From the NCBI RefSeq assembly GCF_001686925.1, contig NZ_LVEN01000035.1, positions 124,001 to 188,000 of the forward strand: a stretch of 64,000 bases of DNA, written 5' to 3'. This DNA is from Flavobacterium piscis. Its GTDB lineage: Bacteria > Bacteroidota > Bacteroidia > Flavobacteriales > Flavobacteriaceae. The notes below the pieces were generated by a model that saw only the letters and a list, made by a program, of their open reading frames with translations, was not told the DNA's origin and searched no databases. Position numbers and translations under genes: made by a program. Below are positions 1 through 8,405 of the stretch, one piece after another; position 1 is the stretch's first letter; the number at the start of each line of letters is the position of its first letter.

Positions 1-240
1 CAGATTGAAGGAATCGTAGAAGGTTTTACACAAATGCAAAGTGATTTGGATTCTGAAAAAAGAGCGATGCAAAGAATCTGGAAACAACGTGAAAAACAAA
101 TCGAGAAAGTCGTTCATAATACTTTAGGAATGTACGGCTCGATTCGTGGTATTGCAGGAAATGCGGTGCAAACAGTAAGAGCTTTAGAACTTGATTTTAT
201 TGAAGAAGAAAAAGAGGATCCTAAGGAATTATTTGAATAA
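1..240 (+). CDS. DUF2130 family protein, C-terminal end (partial)
   Basis: Reading frame 1 is open from the window edge to the TAA at 238-240, giving the last 79 residues. The internal ATG at 34 is not a real start because the frame continues upstream. The tail has the charged helical pattern and the segments KQREKQIEKVV and GMYGSIRGIAGNA that I associate with the C-terminus of DUF2130 proteins, large coiled-coil cytoplasmic proteins of unknown function. The family call rests on memory of this conserved end and is fairly sure. The role is unknown. A palindromic terminator-like hairpin follows it. Confidence 0.7.
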   Translation, partial: QIEGIVEGFTQMQSDLDSEKRAMQRIWKQREKQIEKVVHNTLGMYGSIRGIAGNAVQTVRALELDFIEEEKEDPKELFE

Positions 241-288
241 TTTTTTTTTTAATTCCAATAATTTAATACCAAATACCAATTTCTCACA

Positions 289-323
289 AGTTTGTCATTC
301 CTAGTTCCTAGGAATGACAAACT
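289..323. terminator. Bidirectional hairpin between convergent genes
   Basis: Perfect 16-bp arms (289-304 and 308-323, containing TTTGTCATTCC) surround a 3-nt loop. The hairpin lies between the DUF2130 gene end and the convergent lipoprotein gene end. It carries the same TTGTCATTCC core as the dispersed family-A repeats, so it may be a minimal repeat copy acting as a terminator. Confidence 0.6.
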
Positions 324-345
324 ATTCGAAAACATCGAAGTTCAA

Positions 346-1128
346 TCAATCCACCTTTCTAAATACTAACAATTTTCCTGACGGATTCGAAAGTGTCAAT
401 CTGTTATCTCCAATAGAATAAGTAGTTGTACTTTGCAGCGCTTTTATAAATTGATCCTCCTTATTTCCTTGTGCACAAGCCATCCTAGTTGCAACTACTT
501 TAGAAAATCGCAGAAGATCTTTTTCATAAAAAATACTCCCGCTAATTGCATTACAACCTCCGTAACCCATAAATTTATTTTCTGAAGAATTTATTTCAAT
601 CCTTGGCAATTCTTTTTGATAATCAGTTGCAAAAACTTTGAAACCGTTTAGTTCTTCCAAAACCCAAATATCATGAAGGCGATAGTCAGTGTTATAATTC
701 CCGCATCCGCTCAATTTTGTATCAGTAAGCTCGGTGTTATTTTTAATTTCAACTGAAACTTTATAAGGAGAAATTACTCCCGACATCGAATTTTGACATT
801 CTAATTGCTGAATCGTGATTGTCGCACTTGCTGTTTCATTACTTACTTTATACATTTTTATATTAGCATCCATTGCCTTTATGACTTCGGTTGCAGGAAA
901 AGCAAGTTTTTCCTTTCCCGAAATTAAGGATGTAAACTCAATATTCTCATTGCCCATTTTTATTCCCCAAAAAGGTTCATTCCCGGTTCCCGTAAAGTAA
1001 TATTTCATTTGATCTTCCTGACTTCCGTATTCAGAACTAGTGTTTTGTGCATCTGAAGTTTTGCCCGCTGTAGATTTACAACCTAATATCAATGATAATA
1101 ATAGCAAAAGTGTAAGTAATTTTTTCAT
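346..1128 (-). CDS. META domain lipoprotein with COG3650-like N-terminal domain
   Basis: The 260-residue product starts with a lipoprotein signal (MKKLLTLLLLLSLILGC, lipidated Cys at 17), so it should be an envelope lipoprotein. Residues about 40-150 contain FTGTGNEPFWGIKM, typical of COG3650-like domains seen next to META domains. Residues about 153-258 form a META/HslJ-like domain with GYGGCNAISG and a conserved second Cys in ATRMACAQG. META domains occur in heat-shock or stress-linked envelope proteins, but the molecular function is unknown. It is a single-gene unit, convergent with the upstream gene and divergent from nirB. It has no evident link to the nitrate genes. Confidence 0.75.
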   Translation of the reverse strand: MKKLLTLLLLLSLILGCKSTAGKTSDAQNTSSEYGSQEDQMKYYFTGTGNEPFWGIKMGNENIEFTSLISGKEKLAFPATEVIKAMDANIKMYKVSNETASATITIQQLECQNSMSGVISPYKVSVEIKNNTELTDTKLSGCGNYNTDYRLHDIWVLEELNGFKVFATDYQKELPRIEINSSENKFMGYGGCNAISGSIFYEKDLLRFSKVVATRMACAQGNKEDQFIKALQSTTTYSIGDNRLTLSNPSGKLLVFRKVD

Positions 1129-1349
1129 AGAATTTATGTTAAGAATATTCCATTTAAATAAAATACATATAAAATTCTTATGAATTTACGACATTTTTTC
1201 GAAATCCTTATTTAGAATCTTTTCAAATTTATAATAGTTATAACTTTTCTAATTCAATCAAAACCCGCATTACGTAAAAGATTACGATAAAATACGTAAA
1301 CAACAATCGTTATCAATTCAAAAAAAAATAATTATTTACGTATTTTCAT

Positions 1350-1383
1350 AAGTATAAATACTTATATTTGCGTAGTAATACTT
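1350..1383 (+). promoter_or_regulatory. nirB promoter: palindromic operator overlapping the -7 box
   Basis: A perfect palindrome AAGTATAAATACTT (1350-1363, halves AAGTA/TACTT, 4-nt spacer) ends on the first base of TATATTTG (1363-1370), a perfect Bacteroidetes -7 box TAnnTTTG. A near-match GCGTA-N4-TACTT follows at 1370-1383, 20 bp centre to centre from the first. No TTG -33 element is evident. The same layout recurs at other nitrate and Moco promoters in this window. Confidence 0.75.
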
Positions 1384-1396
1384 AATTAAAGAAATC

Positions 1397-3910
1397 ATGA
1401 TAAGAGTAATAGTAGTTGGAAACGGCATGGTTGGTTATAAATTTTGTGAAAAATTCATTGCAAAATCAGGACATGAAAAGTATCAGATAACCGTTTTTGG
1501 TGAAGAACCAAGGCGAGCCTACGACCGCGTTCACTTAAGTGAATACTTTGGAGGAAAAACTGCAGACGATTTATCACTTTCTACAACCGAATGGTACGTA
1601 GAAAACAATATTACACTCAACACATCTGAATTAATTACAGATATTAATCGTAACGATAAAACGGTACATACTCATTTAGAGAAAACTCATACATACGACT
1701 ACTTAGTTCTGGCAACAGGATCATCAGCTTTTGTTCCTCCTATTGACGGAGTCGAAAAAGAAGGCGTTTTTGTCTACAGAACCATCGAAGATCTTGATGC
1801 AATTATGGCTTACGCCAAAAAGATAAAACAAAAAGGTGCAACAGAAGCAGCAGTTTTAGGCGGTGGTTTATTAGGTCTTGAAGCAGCAAAAGCTGTTAGG
1901 GATTTAGGACTTAATCCGCAAGTGGTAGAATTTGCTCCGCGTTTAATGCCAAGACAATTAGACAAAGGTGCAAGCGATATGCTGCAGTCAAAAATAGAAG
2001 AATTAAATATTGGCATTCACCTAAACAAAGCCACGCAATATATCGACGGTGCAGCGTGTATAACGGGAATGATGTTTGCAGATAACGAATTGTTAAAGGT
2101 TGACATGTTGGTTATTTCTGCCGGAATTAAACCTCGTGATGAACTGGCTCGGGTTTCAGGACTTGAAGTGGGTTTAAGAGGTGGTGTTGTGGTAAACAAT
2201 CAGATGCAGACATCAGATCCTTCTATTTATGCGATTGGCGAAGTAGCCCTTTACAATCAAAACATTTACGGACTTGTTGCTCCTGGTTACGAAATGGCCG
2301 ATGTAGCAGCTGAACAAATCTTAAATGGTTCCAAAACTATGAGAGAAACCATCGATATGTCGACACAATTGAAATTAATTGGTGTTGAAGTAGCGAGTTT
2401 TGGTGATCCATTTGTCGAAAATAATGATGTAACCGCTATTATCTATGAAAACAAATTAAGCGGAATTTATAAAAGAATCAATGTTACCAAAGATTCTAAA
2501 ACCTTATTAGGAGGAATTCTGGTGGGTGATTCCAGCGATTACAACTCTCTTTTCCAGATTTTCAGCAACGCTATGGCCTTACCAAAAAATCCCGAAGATC
2601 TTATTTTAGGTTCAAGAGACGGTTCTGAAGGTTCTAGTTTAGGAAGCGTTTTAGACTTACCCGATACTGCTGTAATTTGTTCTTGCGAAAATGTAACAAA
2701 AGGCGCAATTTGCTGTTCACTTTTAGATGAGACCTGCGCCAGTTTTTCAGATGTTGTCAAACATACCAAAGCAACTTCTGGCTGTGGAGGCTGTAAACCA
2801 ATGGTCTCAGATCTGGTAAAAGCTACTCAAAAATCTCTTGGCAAAGAAGTAAAAGATGTTATTTGCGAGCATTTTAGCTACAACCGTCAGGAATTATATG
2901 ATTTGGTAAAAATCAATAAATACGAGAATTTCTATGAAGTAATAGATCATCACGGAAAAGGCGACGGCTGTGAAGTTTGTAAACCAGTTGTAGCTTCAAT
3001 TTTTTCTAGTATTTATAATGATACTGCTAATAAACATGTAACAACTCAAGATACCAACGATAGATTTTTGGCGAATATTCAACGCAACGGAACGTATTCT
3101 GTTGTACCAAGAGTTGCCGGTGGGGAAATTACGGCCGAGAAATTAATCGTAATTGGTGAAGTGGCAAAACAATTCGATTTATATACAAAAATTACTGGCG
3201 CACAACGTGTTGACTTATTTGGAGCACATTTGAGTGATTTGCCAAAAATATGGAAAATCCTAATTGACAATGGTTTTGAAAGTGGTCACGCTTACGGAAA
3301 ATCACTTCGCGCTGTAAAAAGCTGCGTTGGAAATGCGTGGTGCCGTTACGGAATGGACGACAGCGCCGGATTTGCAATCGAACTGGAAAACAGATACAAA
3401 GGAATTCGTTCTCCGCATAAATTAAAAGGAGGAGTTTCGGCCTGCATTCGCGAATGTGCCGAAGCCCGAGGAAAAGATTTTGGACTAATTGCTGTTGAAG
3501 GCGGATGGAATTTATATATCGCAGGAAACGGTGGCGCCAACCCAAAACACGCTGTTCTGTTAGCCGAAAAGATAGACAAAGAAACCGTTATCAAATATCT
3601 AGATCGTTTTTTAATGTATTACATCCGCACGGCTGGACCGCTTATCAGAACTGCAACTTGGTTGGATAAATTAGACGGAGGTTTAGAATACCTAAAAGAA
3701 GTCATTATCGAAGACAGTTTAGGAATCTGTGAAACTCTTGAAGCCGAAATGCAGACTCTTGTAAACACCTTCGAATGCGAATGGAAACAGGTACTTGAAA
3801 AACCAAGATTGTTAAAACGTTTCAATCACTTTGTAAACTCGGAAGAAAAAGATGACAATGTTGTTTTTGTTCCGTTAAGAGATCAAAAAGCGCCAAAAGC
3901 ATGGTTGTAA
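1397..3910 (+). CDS. nirB: NADH-dependent nitrite reductase, large siroheme subunit
   Basis: The 837-residue cytoplasmic protein has the standard NirB length and order: an FAD/NAD(P)H pyridine nucleotide-disulfide reductase module (about 1-300), a BFD-like [2Fe-2S] domain with Cys428, Cys430, Cys463 and Cys466, a second shorter Cys-containing segment (about 490-540), a ferredoxin-like half domain (about 555-620) and the siroheme/[4Fe-4S] domain. The siroheme cluster cysteines are Cys643, Cys649, Cys683 and Cys687 (C-x5-C and C-x3-C). It catalyses six-electron reduction of nitrite to ammonium with NADH. The ATG sits 27 nt after a clear -7 box. nirD follows after about 250 nt. Siroheme needs the cobA product encoded in the Moco operon of this window. 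Confidence 0.97.
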   Translation: MIRVIVVGNGMVGYKFCEKFIAKSGHEKYQITVFGEEPRRAYDRVHLSEYFGGKTADDLSLSTTEWYVENNITLNTSELITDINRNDKTVHTHLEKTHTYDYLVLATGSSAFVPPIDGVEKEGVFVYRTIEDLDAIMAYAKKIKQKGATEAAVLGGGLLGLEAAKAVRDLGLNPQVVEFAPRLMPRQLDKGASDMLQSKIEELNIGIHLNKATQYIDGAACITGMMFADNELLKVDMLVISAGIKPRDELARVSGLEVGLRGGVVVNNQMQTSDPSIYAIGEVALYNQNIYGLVAPGYEMADVAAEQILNGSKTMRETIDMSTQLKLIGVEVASFGDPFVENNDVTAIIYENKLSGIYKRINVTKDSKTLLGGILVGDSSDYNSLFQIFSNAMALPKNPEDLILGSRDGSEGSSLGSVLDLPDTAVICSCENVTKGAICCSLLDETCASFSDVVKHTKATSGCGGCKPMVSDLVKATQKSLGKEVKDVICEHFSYNRQELYDLVKINKYENFYEVIDHHGKGDGCEVCKPVVASIFSSIYNDTANKHVTTQDTNDRFLANIQRNGTYSVVPRVAGGEITAEKLIVIGEVAKQFDLYTKITGAQRVDLFGAHLSDLPKIWKILIDNGFESGHAYGKSLRAVKSCVGNAWCRYGMDDSAGFAIELENRYKGIRSPHKLKGGVSACIRECAEARGKDFGLIAVEGGWNLYIAGNGGANPKHAVLLAEKIDKETVIKYLDRFLMYYIRTAGPLIRTATWLDKLDGGLEYLKEVIIEDSLGICETLEAEMQTLVNTFECEWKQVLEKPRLLKRFNHFVNSEEKDDNVVFVPLRDQKAPKAWL

Positions 3911-3921
3911 CTTATAAAAAA

Positions 3922-3990
3922 TAAACACATAGAAACATAGCTATTTGAAATGAATAAAGGCGTTTCACTTGCTTAAAAACACATAGCTTT
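3922..3990 (+). repeat. Dispersed repeat family C, copy 1
   Basis: The spacer carries AAACACATAGAAACATAG, then GGCGTTTCACTT, then AAACACATAGCT. Related copies in the same orientation lie at 52722-52790 and 54860-54927, each shortly after a gene end. The copies share head, middle and tail blocks with divergent linkers. Confidence 0.6.
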
Positions 3991-4083
3991 CACAAATTTT
4001 TAATTTTTAATTCTCAATTTTTAATTAAAAAATTCAGCTCCAAAAAAAGAAAAAAAATATCACAAACGTTTGCTGTCCTCTTA

Positions 4084-4131
4084 CCCTCTTTTTTACTGCG
4101 CCATCAAACTCTCTTGATTGTAAAAAGAGGG
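4084..4131 (+). promoter_or_regulatory. Nested stem-loop upstream of nirD
   Basis: An outer stem pairs CCCTCTTTTTTA (4084-4095) with TAAAAAGAGGG (4121-4131), with one extra T on the left side. An inner stem pairs ATCAA (4103-4107) with TTGAT (4114-4118). The element ends 30 nt before the nirD ATG in the nirB-nirD spacer. It could set the nirB:nirD ratio by RNA processing, partial termination or stability. It matches no riboswitch I recognise. Confidence 0.45.
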
Positions 4132-4161
4132 ATAAGAAACAGGAACACAAAATTTACTGAA

Positions 4162-4539
4162 ATGGAAGAAATCTTAAATCAATACGAAACAGTTCATCCA
4201 AACGATGCTACAATTTGGTTCAAAGCCGGAAAAGTAGAAGATTTCCCCACCAATCGTGGCGGCTGCATCAAATACAAAAACAAACAAATTGCCATTTTTA
4301 ATTTCACGCGCCGCAACGAATGGTACGCTTGCCAAAATGCCTGTCCGCATAAAATGGAAATGGTTTTGGCCAGAGGAATGACGGGATCTACAGATGATAT
4401 CCCTAAAATTGCCTGCCCAATGCACAAAAAAACTTTTTCATTAGTTGATGGTTCAAACCTAAACGGTGAAGATTTTAAAATTGCAACTTATCCCATTAAA
4501 GTCATTGAAGATGAGGTATTTGTTGGCTTTGTAGATTAA
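4162..4539 (+). CDS. nirD: Nitrite reductase small subunit, Rieske-like fold
   Basis: The 125-residue product matches NirD, the partner of NirB in NADH-nitrite reductase. It has the Rieske-like beta sandwich layout and keeps a Cys-x-His pair in NACPHK and another in ACPMHKK, so it may bind a [2Fe-2S] cluster, unlike many NirD proteins that lost these ligands. I chose the ATG at 4162. The frame opens upstream at a TTG (4114), but that codon lies inside the stem-loop and would add 16 non-conserved residues. The gene is downstream of nirB on the same strand, presumably in the same transcript. Confidence 0.9.
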   Translation: MEEILNQYETVHPNDATIWFKAGKVEDFPTNRGGCIKYKNKQIAIFNFTRRNEWYACQNACPHKMEMVLARGMTGSTDDIPKIACPMHKKTFSLVDGSNLNGEDFKIATYPIKVIEDEVFVGFVD

Positions 4540-4563
4540 CAATACTAGTTTTATTCACAATCT

Positions 4564-4665
4564 TGTCATTCCGACGGAGGAGGAATCCCCGCAAGTAGCT
4601 CCGCACAGAAGAACGCCAATCTTTGTAGAGCTACTCGCGGGGATTCCTCCTCCGTCGGAATGACA
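4564..4665. repeat. Dispersed repeat family A (TTGTCATTCC palindrome), copy 1
   Basis: Inverted arms of about 29 bp (4564-4592 and 4637-4665) begin with TGTCATTCCGACGGAGG and end with the complement. A nested AGTAGCTC/GAGCTACT pair lies inside. Related elements lie at 46291-46394, 49321-49423, 52892-52997 and 60162-60249, with shortened forms near 289 and 7332. Confidence 0.75.
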
Positions 4666-4700
4666 AAAACAGACGAAAATATTCTTATGAAAATGATTGC

Positions 4701-4777
4701 CCTAGCCCCGATAGTAGTGGAAATCCTTTTGTGGCGGGGTTCGCCACAAAAGGATTTCCACTACTATCGGGATTAGC
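4701..4777 (+). repeat. Dispersed repeat family B, copy 1
   Basis: A perfect 30-bp inverted repeat (4707-4736 and 4742-4771) has a 5-nt loop GGGTT and is flanked by CCTAG and GATTAGCTCC. Two further copies are at 53009-53086 (same orientation) and 19460-19537 (opposite orientation). The flanks are conserved between copies while the central palindrome differs. Confidence 0.75.
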
Positions 4778-4800
4778 TCCTGAAAAAAATTAAGCCTTAA

Positions 4801-4821
4801 AAGTTAATTTACGTATATTTG
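4801..4821 (+). promoter_or_regulatory. DUF4202 promoter: operator overlapping the -7 box
   Basis: AAGTT-N4-TACGT (4801-4814) is one mismatch from the AMGTA-N4-TACKT palindrome. It ends on the first base of the -7 box TATATTTG (4814-4821), the same geometry as at nirB. The ATG at 4846 follows 25 nt later. Confidence 0.65.
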
Positions 4822-4845
4822 AAATTCTATTATCAGACCAAAAAA

Positions 4846-5430
4846 ATGACTACACCTTTTCAAAAAGCAAGCGAATGGATTGATGCTGAAAATGCTCAGG
4901 ATCCTAATATCGAAATCGATCAAAATACTGAATACCCAAAGGAATTATTGTATTCGAACAGAATGTACGAAAGACTGTTGCAGTTTGAACCTGAAGCTTC
5001 AGAACAAATTCAGATTGCCTCAAAAGCACAACATATTTGCCGATGGAAAGTTGCTCGCGAATCTTACCCGATGGATCGTGTGGGCTATTTGAGATGGAGA
5101 GAAGACCTTAAAAAATTTCACGCCAAAACTACAGCCGATATCTTAGAAAAGGCCGGATACAATCAGGACTTTATCGATCGTGTTTCTTTTTTAATCGAAA
5201 AGAAATTATTAAAAAAAGATGCCGAAACCCAATTGCTGGAAGACATCATTTGTCTGGTGTTTTTAGAGTATTATTTAGATCCTTTCGTACATAAACACGA
5301 CGATGAAAAACTAAAAAACATCATTAAAAAAACCTGGGATAAAATGTCTGACAAAGGACATCAGGAAGCCTTAAAAATCAATTATTCCGAAGAAAATCTT
5401 AATTTAATAAAAGCCTCTTTAGGATTGTAA
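4846..5430 (+). CDS. DUF4202 domain protein
   Basis: The 194-residue soluble protein belongs to DUF4202, a family without assigned function that I recall near nitrite/nitrate genes. The helical, charged sequence has spaced His and acidic residues (AQHICRW, KKFHAK, LEDIICLVFLEYYL, HKHDDE) that loosely resemble an HD-type phosphohydrolase layout. That resemblance is inference. The frame opens at a TTG (4819), but that base lies inside the -7 box, so I chose the ATG at 4846. The sensor kinase starts 65 nt downstream and is likely cotranscribed. The shared operator suggests nitrate-linked expression. Confidence 0.8.
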   Translation: MTTPFQKASEWIDAENAQDPNIEIDQNTEYPKELLYSNRMYERLLQFEPEASEQIQIASKAQHICRWKVARESYPMDRVGYLRWREDLKKFHAKTTADILEKAGYNQDFIDRVSFLIEKKLLKKDAETQLLEDIICLVFLEYYLDPFVHKHDDEKLKNIIKKTWDKMSDKGHQEALKINYSEENLNLIKASLGL

Positions 5431-5495
5431 TCTGAGATATGGAACAAGTTTAAAACGAATTCCATTTTAAGGTAAAAGACAAATATTCACTTCGA

Positions 5496-7301
5496 ATGAA
5501 AAAAAGCAATCAGGAAGCTGCAGATAAAATTAATTTCAAAAATTTACGCCGCTGGTATTTTTTTGCACTCTGGACTATTGCCGTAACCGTCATTCTAAGT
5601 CAGATTTTGGTTCAGTACAATTTAAAACAACAACTAAGCGATTCTAAAATCATCAATATTTCGGGAAAGCAAAGAATGCTGAGTCAGAAAATTGTCAAAG
5701 AAGTCTTGATTTTACATTATGTTTCAGATACCATTTCACAAAAACAAATTTCGCATTTAAAAGAGGTCCTCGAACTCTGGAAAACAACTCAAAATGCGCT
5801 TGAAAACGGTAATGACAGTTTGGCTTTCCCAAAAGAAAAAAGCGAAACCCTCAATAAATTATATACCGAAATCAATCCGGTTTTCAGCACTATTAGTCAG
5901 TCAACCAATTCTTTTCTTTTAAATTTAAAACAAAAAAGCAATTTAGCCCAAAACCAAAAACTGGTTCAGACCATACTAAAAAACGAAGGCGTTTTCCTTT
6001 CAAAAATGAATCAGATTGTAAGTCAGTACGATCTTGAAGCACACGAAAAAGTAACAGAACAACGCAAAATAGAATATTGGATTTTCGCCTTTACGCTTTT
6101 CGTTTTACTAATGGAGTTTTTCTTTATTTTTAAGCCAACCAATAAAAAAATAGAAAAACTGATTGCCAGACTTTTATCTTCTCAAAAGAAAGCTTTAAAG
6201 CTCGCTTATGACACTGAAATTATTAGCGAAATAAAGGAAAATTCGGTAAAAGAATTAAAATCTCTTAATTACGCAATGGAAAATACGCTGCTGTATTGCC
6301 GTATTGCACCAGATGGCTCGATCATTCATATAGGAGAAAAATTTGCCAAACTTTTAAACTATACGAGATTTTCATCCAACAAAAAATTCTCTGAAGTGCT
6401 AACAACCGATGAGAAGGAACAACTGAATATTGACCGAATTATCTTTGAGAAACACAGAAGCGGCTGGCAGGGCGAAATTAAAATCATCAATAAAGAATCC
6501 CAGACATTTTGGCTCGACTTATCGATGGTTCCGGTAACAATCAAAAAAGAAGAATCAGAACTTTTAATTATTTGTTTCAATATCACCGAGCGTAAAAAAG
6601 CACAACGGGAAGTCGAACGTCTTAACATCGAAAACAGCACCGAAAAAATCAATCAGCAAAAGATTATTTCGAGTAAAATCGTCGAAAATCAGGAAAACGA
6701 ACAAAACCGAATCGCAAAAGAAATTCACGACGGAATTGGCCAAATGCTTACCGGTTTAAAGTTTAGTCTCGAAAGTATCAATCTGGAAGACAAAGAAAAA
6801 TCAGCTCAAAAAATCGAATATTTAAAAAAACTATCACTCGATATTATAAAAGGCGTTCGCACCGCAACTTTCAATCTAATGCCTCCGGAACTCAGCGATC
6901 ACGGCATCGTTTCCTCTCTGGCAAAACTTACGCAGGAACTTTCGAAACTAACCGGAAAAGAAATTCTGTTTTACAACAAAACCGAATTTAATCAGCGTTT
7001 AGATTCTTTGATCGAAATCAATATTTATCGCCTAACGCAGGAAGCCATTAATAATGCCATAAAATACGCCGAATCATCACACATAATTGTACAGCTTTCG
7101 CACAGTAATACTTTGCTAAGCATTATTGTAGACGACAACGGAAAAGGTTTTGATATTCACGCCGTAGACAAAAAGCGCAATAGCGAATCCGGAATGGGAT
7201 TATTGTTTATGAAAGAGCGAATTCAATACGTAAATGGCCGTGTATTTATTAATTCTATTCCCGGCGAAGGAACAAGAATTACTTTTAATATTCCGATTTA
7301 A
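5496..7301 (+). CDS. NarX-like membrane sensor histidine kinase
   Basis: The 601-residue protein has TM1 (about 20-39), a periplasmic helical sensor domain, TM2 (about 190-212), a PAS domain (about 270-370), a HisKA_3 segment with phospho-accepting His411 (AKEIHDGIGQ) and a HATPase domain with DDNGKGFD near the end. Just after TM1, residues 53-66 read INISGKQRMLSQKI, the type of P-box that binds nitrate/nitrite in NarX and NarQ. It should sense nitrate or nitrite outside the membrane. The likely partner is the NarL-type regulator encoded next. It follows DUF4202 closely and probably shares its promoter. Confidence 0.85.
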   Translation: MKKSNQEAADKINFKNLRRWYFFALWTIAVTVILSQILVQYNLKQQLSDSKIINISGKQRMLSQKIVKEVLILHYVSDTISQKQISHLKEVLELWKTTQNALENGNDSLAFPKEKSETLNKLYTEINPVFSTISQSTNSFLLNLKQKSNLAQNQKLVQTILKNEGVFLSKMNQIVSQYDLEAHEKVTEQRKIEYWIFAFTLFVLLMEFFFIFKPTNKKIEKLIARLLSSQKKALKLAYDTEIISEIKENSVKELKSLNYAMENTLLYCRIAPDGSIIHIGEKFAKLLNYTRFSSNKKFSEVLTTDEKEQLNIDRIIFEKHRSGWQGEIKIINKESQTFWLDLSMVPVTIKKEESELLIICFNITERKKAQREVERLNIENSTEKINQQKIISSKIVENQENEQNRIAKEIHDGIGQMLTGLKFSLESINLEDKEKSAQKIEYLKKLSLDIIKGVRTATFNLMPPELSDHGIVSSLAKLTQELSKLTGKEILFYNKTEFNQRLDSLIEINIYRLTQEAINNAIKYAESSHIIVQLSHSNTLLSIIVDDNGKGFDIHAVDKKRNSESGMGLLFMKERIQYVNGRVFINSIPGEGTRITFNIPI

Positions 7302-7689
7302 AATAAATTCCAAATATTTTAAATTCCAATTCTCACACAAGCTTGTCAGGCTGAGCGAAGTCGAAGCCCCGCAAAGTAAATCTATCAAATAATAATAATA
7401 ATTTGGGCGAGACAGGCAATTGCTTTCATAAGATCTTATCGTTACTCAGAAATTACCAGAAATGATAAAGCTCACGTAAAAACTTTGTCAAAGTTCAACC
7501 CAAGACCATCGTCAAATAGCAACATCTAAATTATAATGTAATTCATTTTTTAATGATATTTTAATGTTGGCTTTAATATTAGAATTTGCAATTTTAAAAA
7601 TTTAGAAATTAAAATTCAAAAATTACGTATATTAGCATCTTCTTTGTAGATGAATATACGTAAAAATCAAAAAAAAATTTAAGTAAATT
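7302..7689. other. Spacer with family-A remnant and upstream hairpin
   Basis: This 388-nt gap has a partial family-A or related repeat around 7332-7375 (CTTGTCAGGCTGAGCGAAG) and otherwise low-complexity AT-rich sequence. The only strong structure is the hairpin at 7623-7663. No coding sequence or RNA gene was recognised. Confidence 0.6.
7623..7663 (+). promoter_or_regulatory. Hairpin with two ACGTA half-sites before the response regulator
   Basis: TTACGTATATT (7623-7633) pairs with AATATACGTAA (7653-7663), and inner CATC/GATG extends the stem. Each arm contains the ACGTA half-site of the nitrate operator. The first arm runs into TATATTAG (7628-7635), one base from a -7 box. It may be a pair of operator halves or a 5' UTR stem. 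The gene starts at 7690. Confidence 0.45.
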
Positions 7690-8349
7690 ATGAGCAATAT
7701 CATTCGTGTAGTACTGGCAGACGATCATGTTTTTGTAAGAGATGGAATCAAATCATTACTTGAAAACGAAGCAAACATCGAGGTTGTAGGCGAAGCTATT
7801 GATGGTGCCGATGCTCTTGAAGTCGTTGCACAAAACAAACCTGATTTACTTATAGTAGATATTCGTATGCCCCACTTAACAGGTATCGAGGTAGTAGAAA
7901 AACTTAGAGGCGAAAATAATAATGTAAAGATCATCATGCTTTCTATGCACGAATCTGAAGAATACGTATTAAAGTCTATAAAAGCAGGCGCCGATGGTTA
8001 TTTACTAAAGGGTTCAAGCAAAGAAGAATTCTTAAAAGCACTGCATACCGTTGCTGCCGGCGGAAAATATTTTAGTGGCGATATATCCTCTATATTAATT
8101 AGCCAGTTGACCAACTCTTCGACATCATTAGAACCTAAACAAAGTTTAGCTGATGAAATGATGATTACCAAAAGAGAAAAAGAAATCCTGACCCTGTTAT
8201 TATCCGGAAAAGGAAATAAAGAAATTGCTGAAGCACTTGATATCAGTAAGCGCACCGCCGAAGTACATCGTTTTAATTTAATGAAAAAATTAAAAGTAAA
8301 AAACCTGATGGAACTTTCGAACAAAGCAACTGAATATTCTTTATTATAA
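7690..8349 (+). CDS. NarL/LuxR-family response regulator
   Basis: The 219-residue protein has an N-terminal receiver domain (about 5-125) with acidic residues DD at 11-12, the phosphorylation site Asp57 (VDIRMP) and the conserved Lys region at about 107. A LuxR-type helix-turn-helix follows (about 155-215, ITKREKEILTLLLSGKGNKEIA). It is the obvious partner of the upstream NarX-like kinase and probably controls nitrate or nitrite genes. TACTTAT sequences in neighbouring promoters fit the enteric NarL heptamer TACYYMT. The palindromes there include ACGTA variants that do not fit, so the target is open. Confidence 0.9.
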   Translation: MSNIIRVVLADDHVFVRDGIKSLLENEANIEVVGEAIDGADALEVVAQNKPDLLIVDIRMPHLTGIEVVEKLRGENNNVKIIMLSMHESEEYVLKSIKAGADGYLLKGSSKEEFLKALHTVAAGGKYFSGDISSILISQLTNSSTSLEPKQSLADEMMITKREKEILTLLLSGKGNKEIAEALDISKRTAEVHRFNLMKKLKVKNLMELSNKATEYSLL

Positions 8350-8352
8350 ATT

Positions 8353-8366
8353 ACGTATAAATACGT
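8353..8366. promoter_or_regulatory. Perfect nitrate-type palindromic operator, distal narK site
   Basis: ACGTA-TAAA-TACGT forms a perfect palindrome, extended to ATTACGTATAAATACGTAAT at 8351-8370. It starts 3 nt after the response regulator stop codon, before a terminator hairpin, and lies 79 nt upstream of the narK start. No good -7 box abuts it, unlike the other copies. Confidence 0.65.
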
Positions 8367-8377
8367 AATTATTTTCC

Positions 8378-8401
8378 AAAAACTGCGTTTTGGCAGTTTT
8401 T
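8378..8401 (+). terminator. Terminator of the response regulator gene
   Basis: AAAAACTGC (8378-8386) pairs with GCAGTTTTT (8393-8401) over a short loop. The right arm ends in a T run, so it is a plausible intrinsic terminator separating the regulator from narK. Confidence 0.7.
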
Positions 8402-8405
8402 AACT

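Noticed and set aside
4114..4161. Longer nirD start at TTG 4114
   Set aside because: It lies within the stem-loop, adds 16 non-conserved residues and uses a rare start codon; ATG 4162 fits NirD length.
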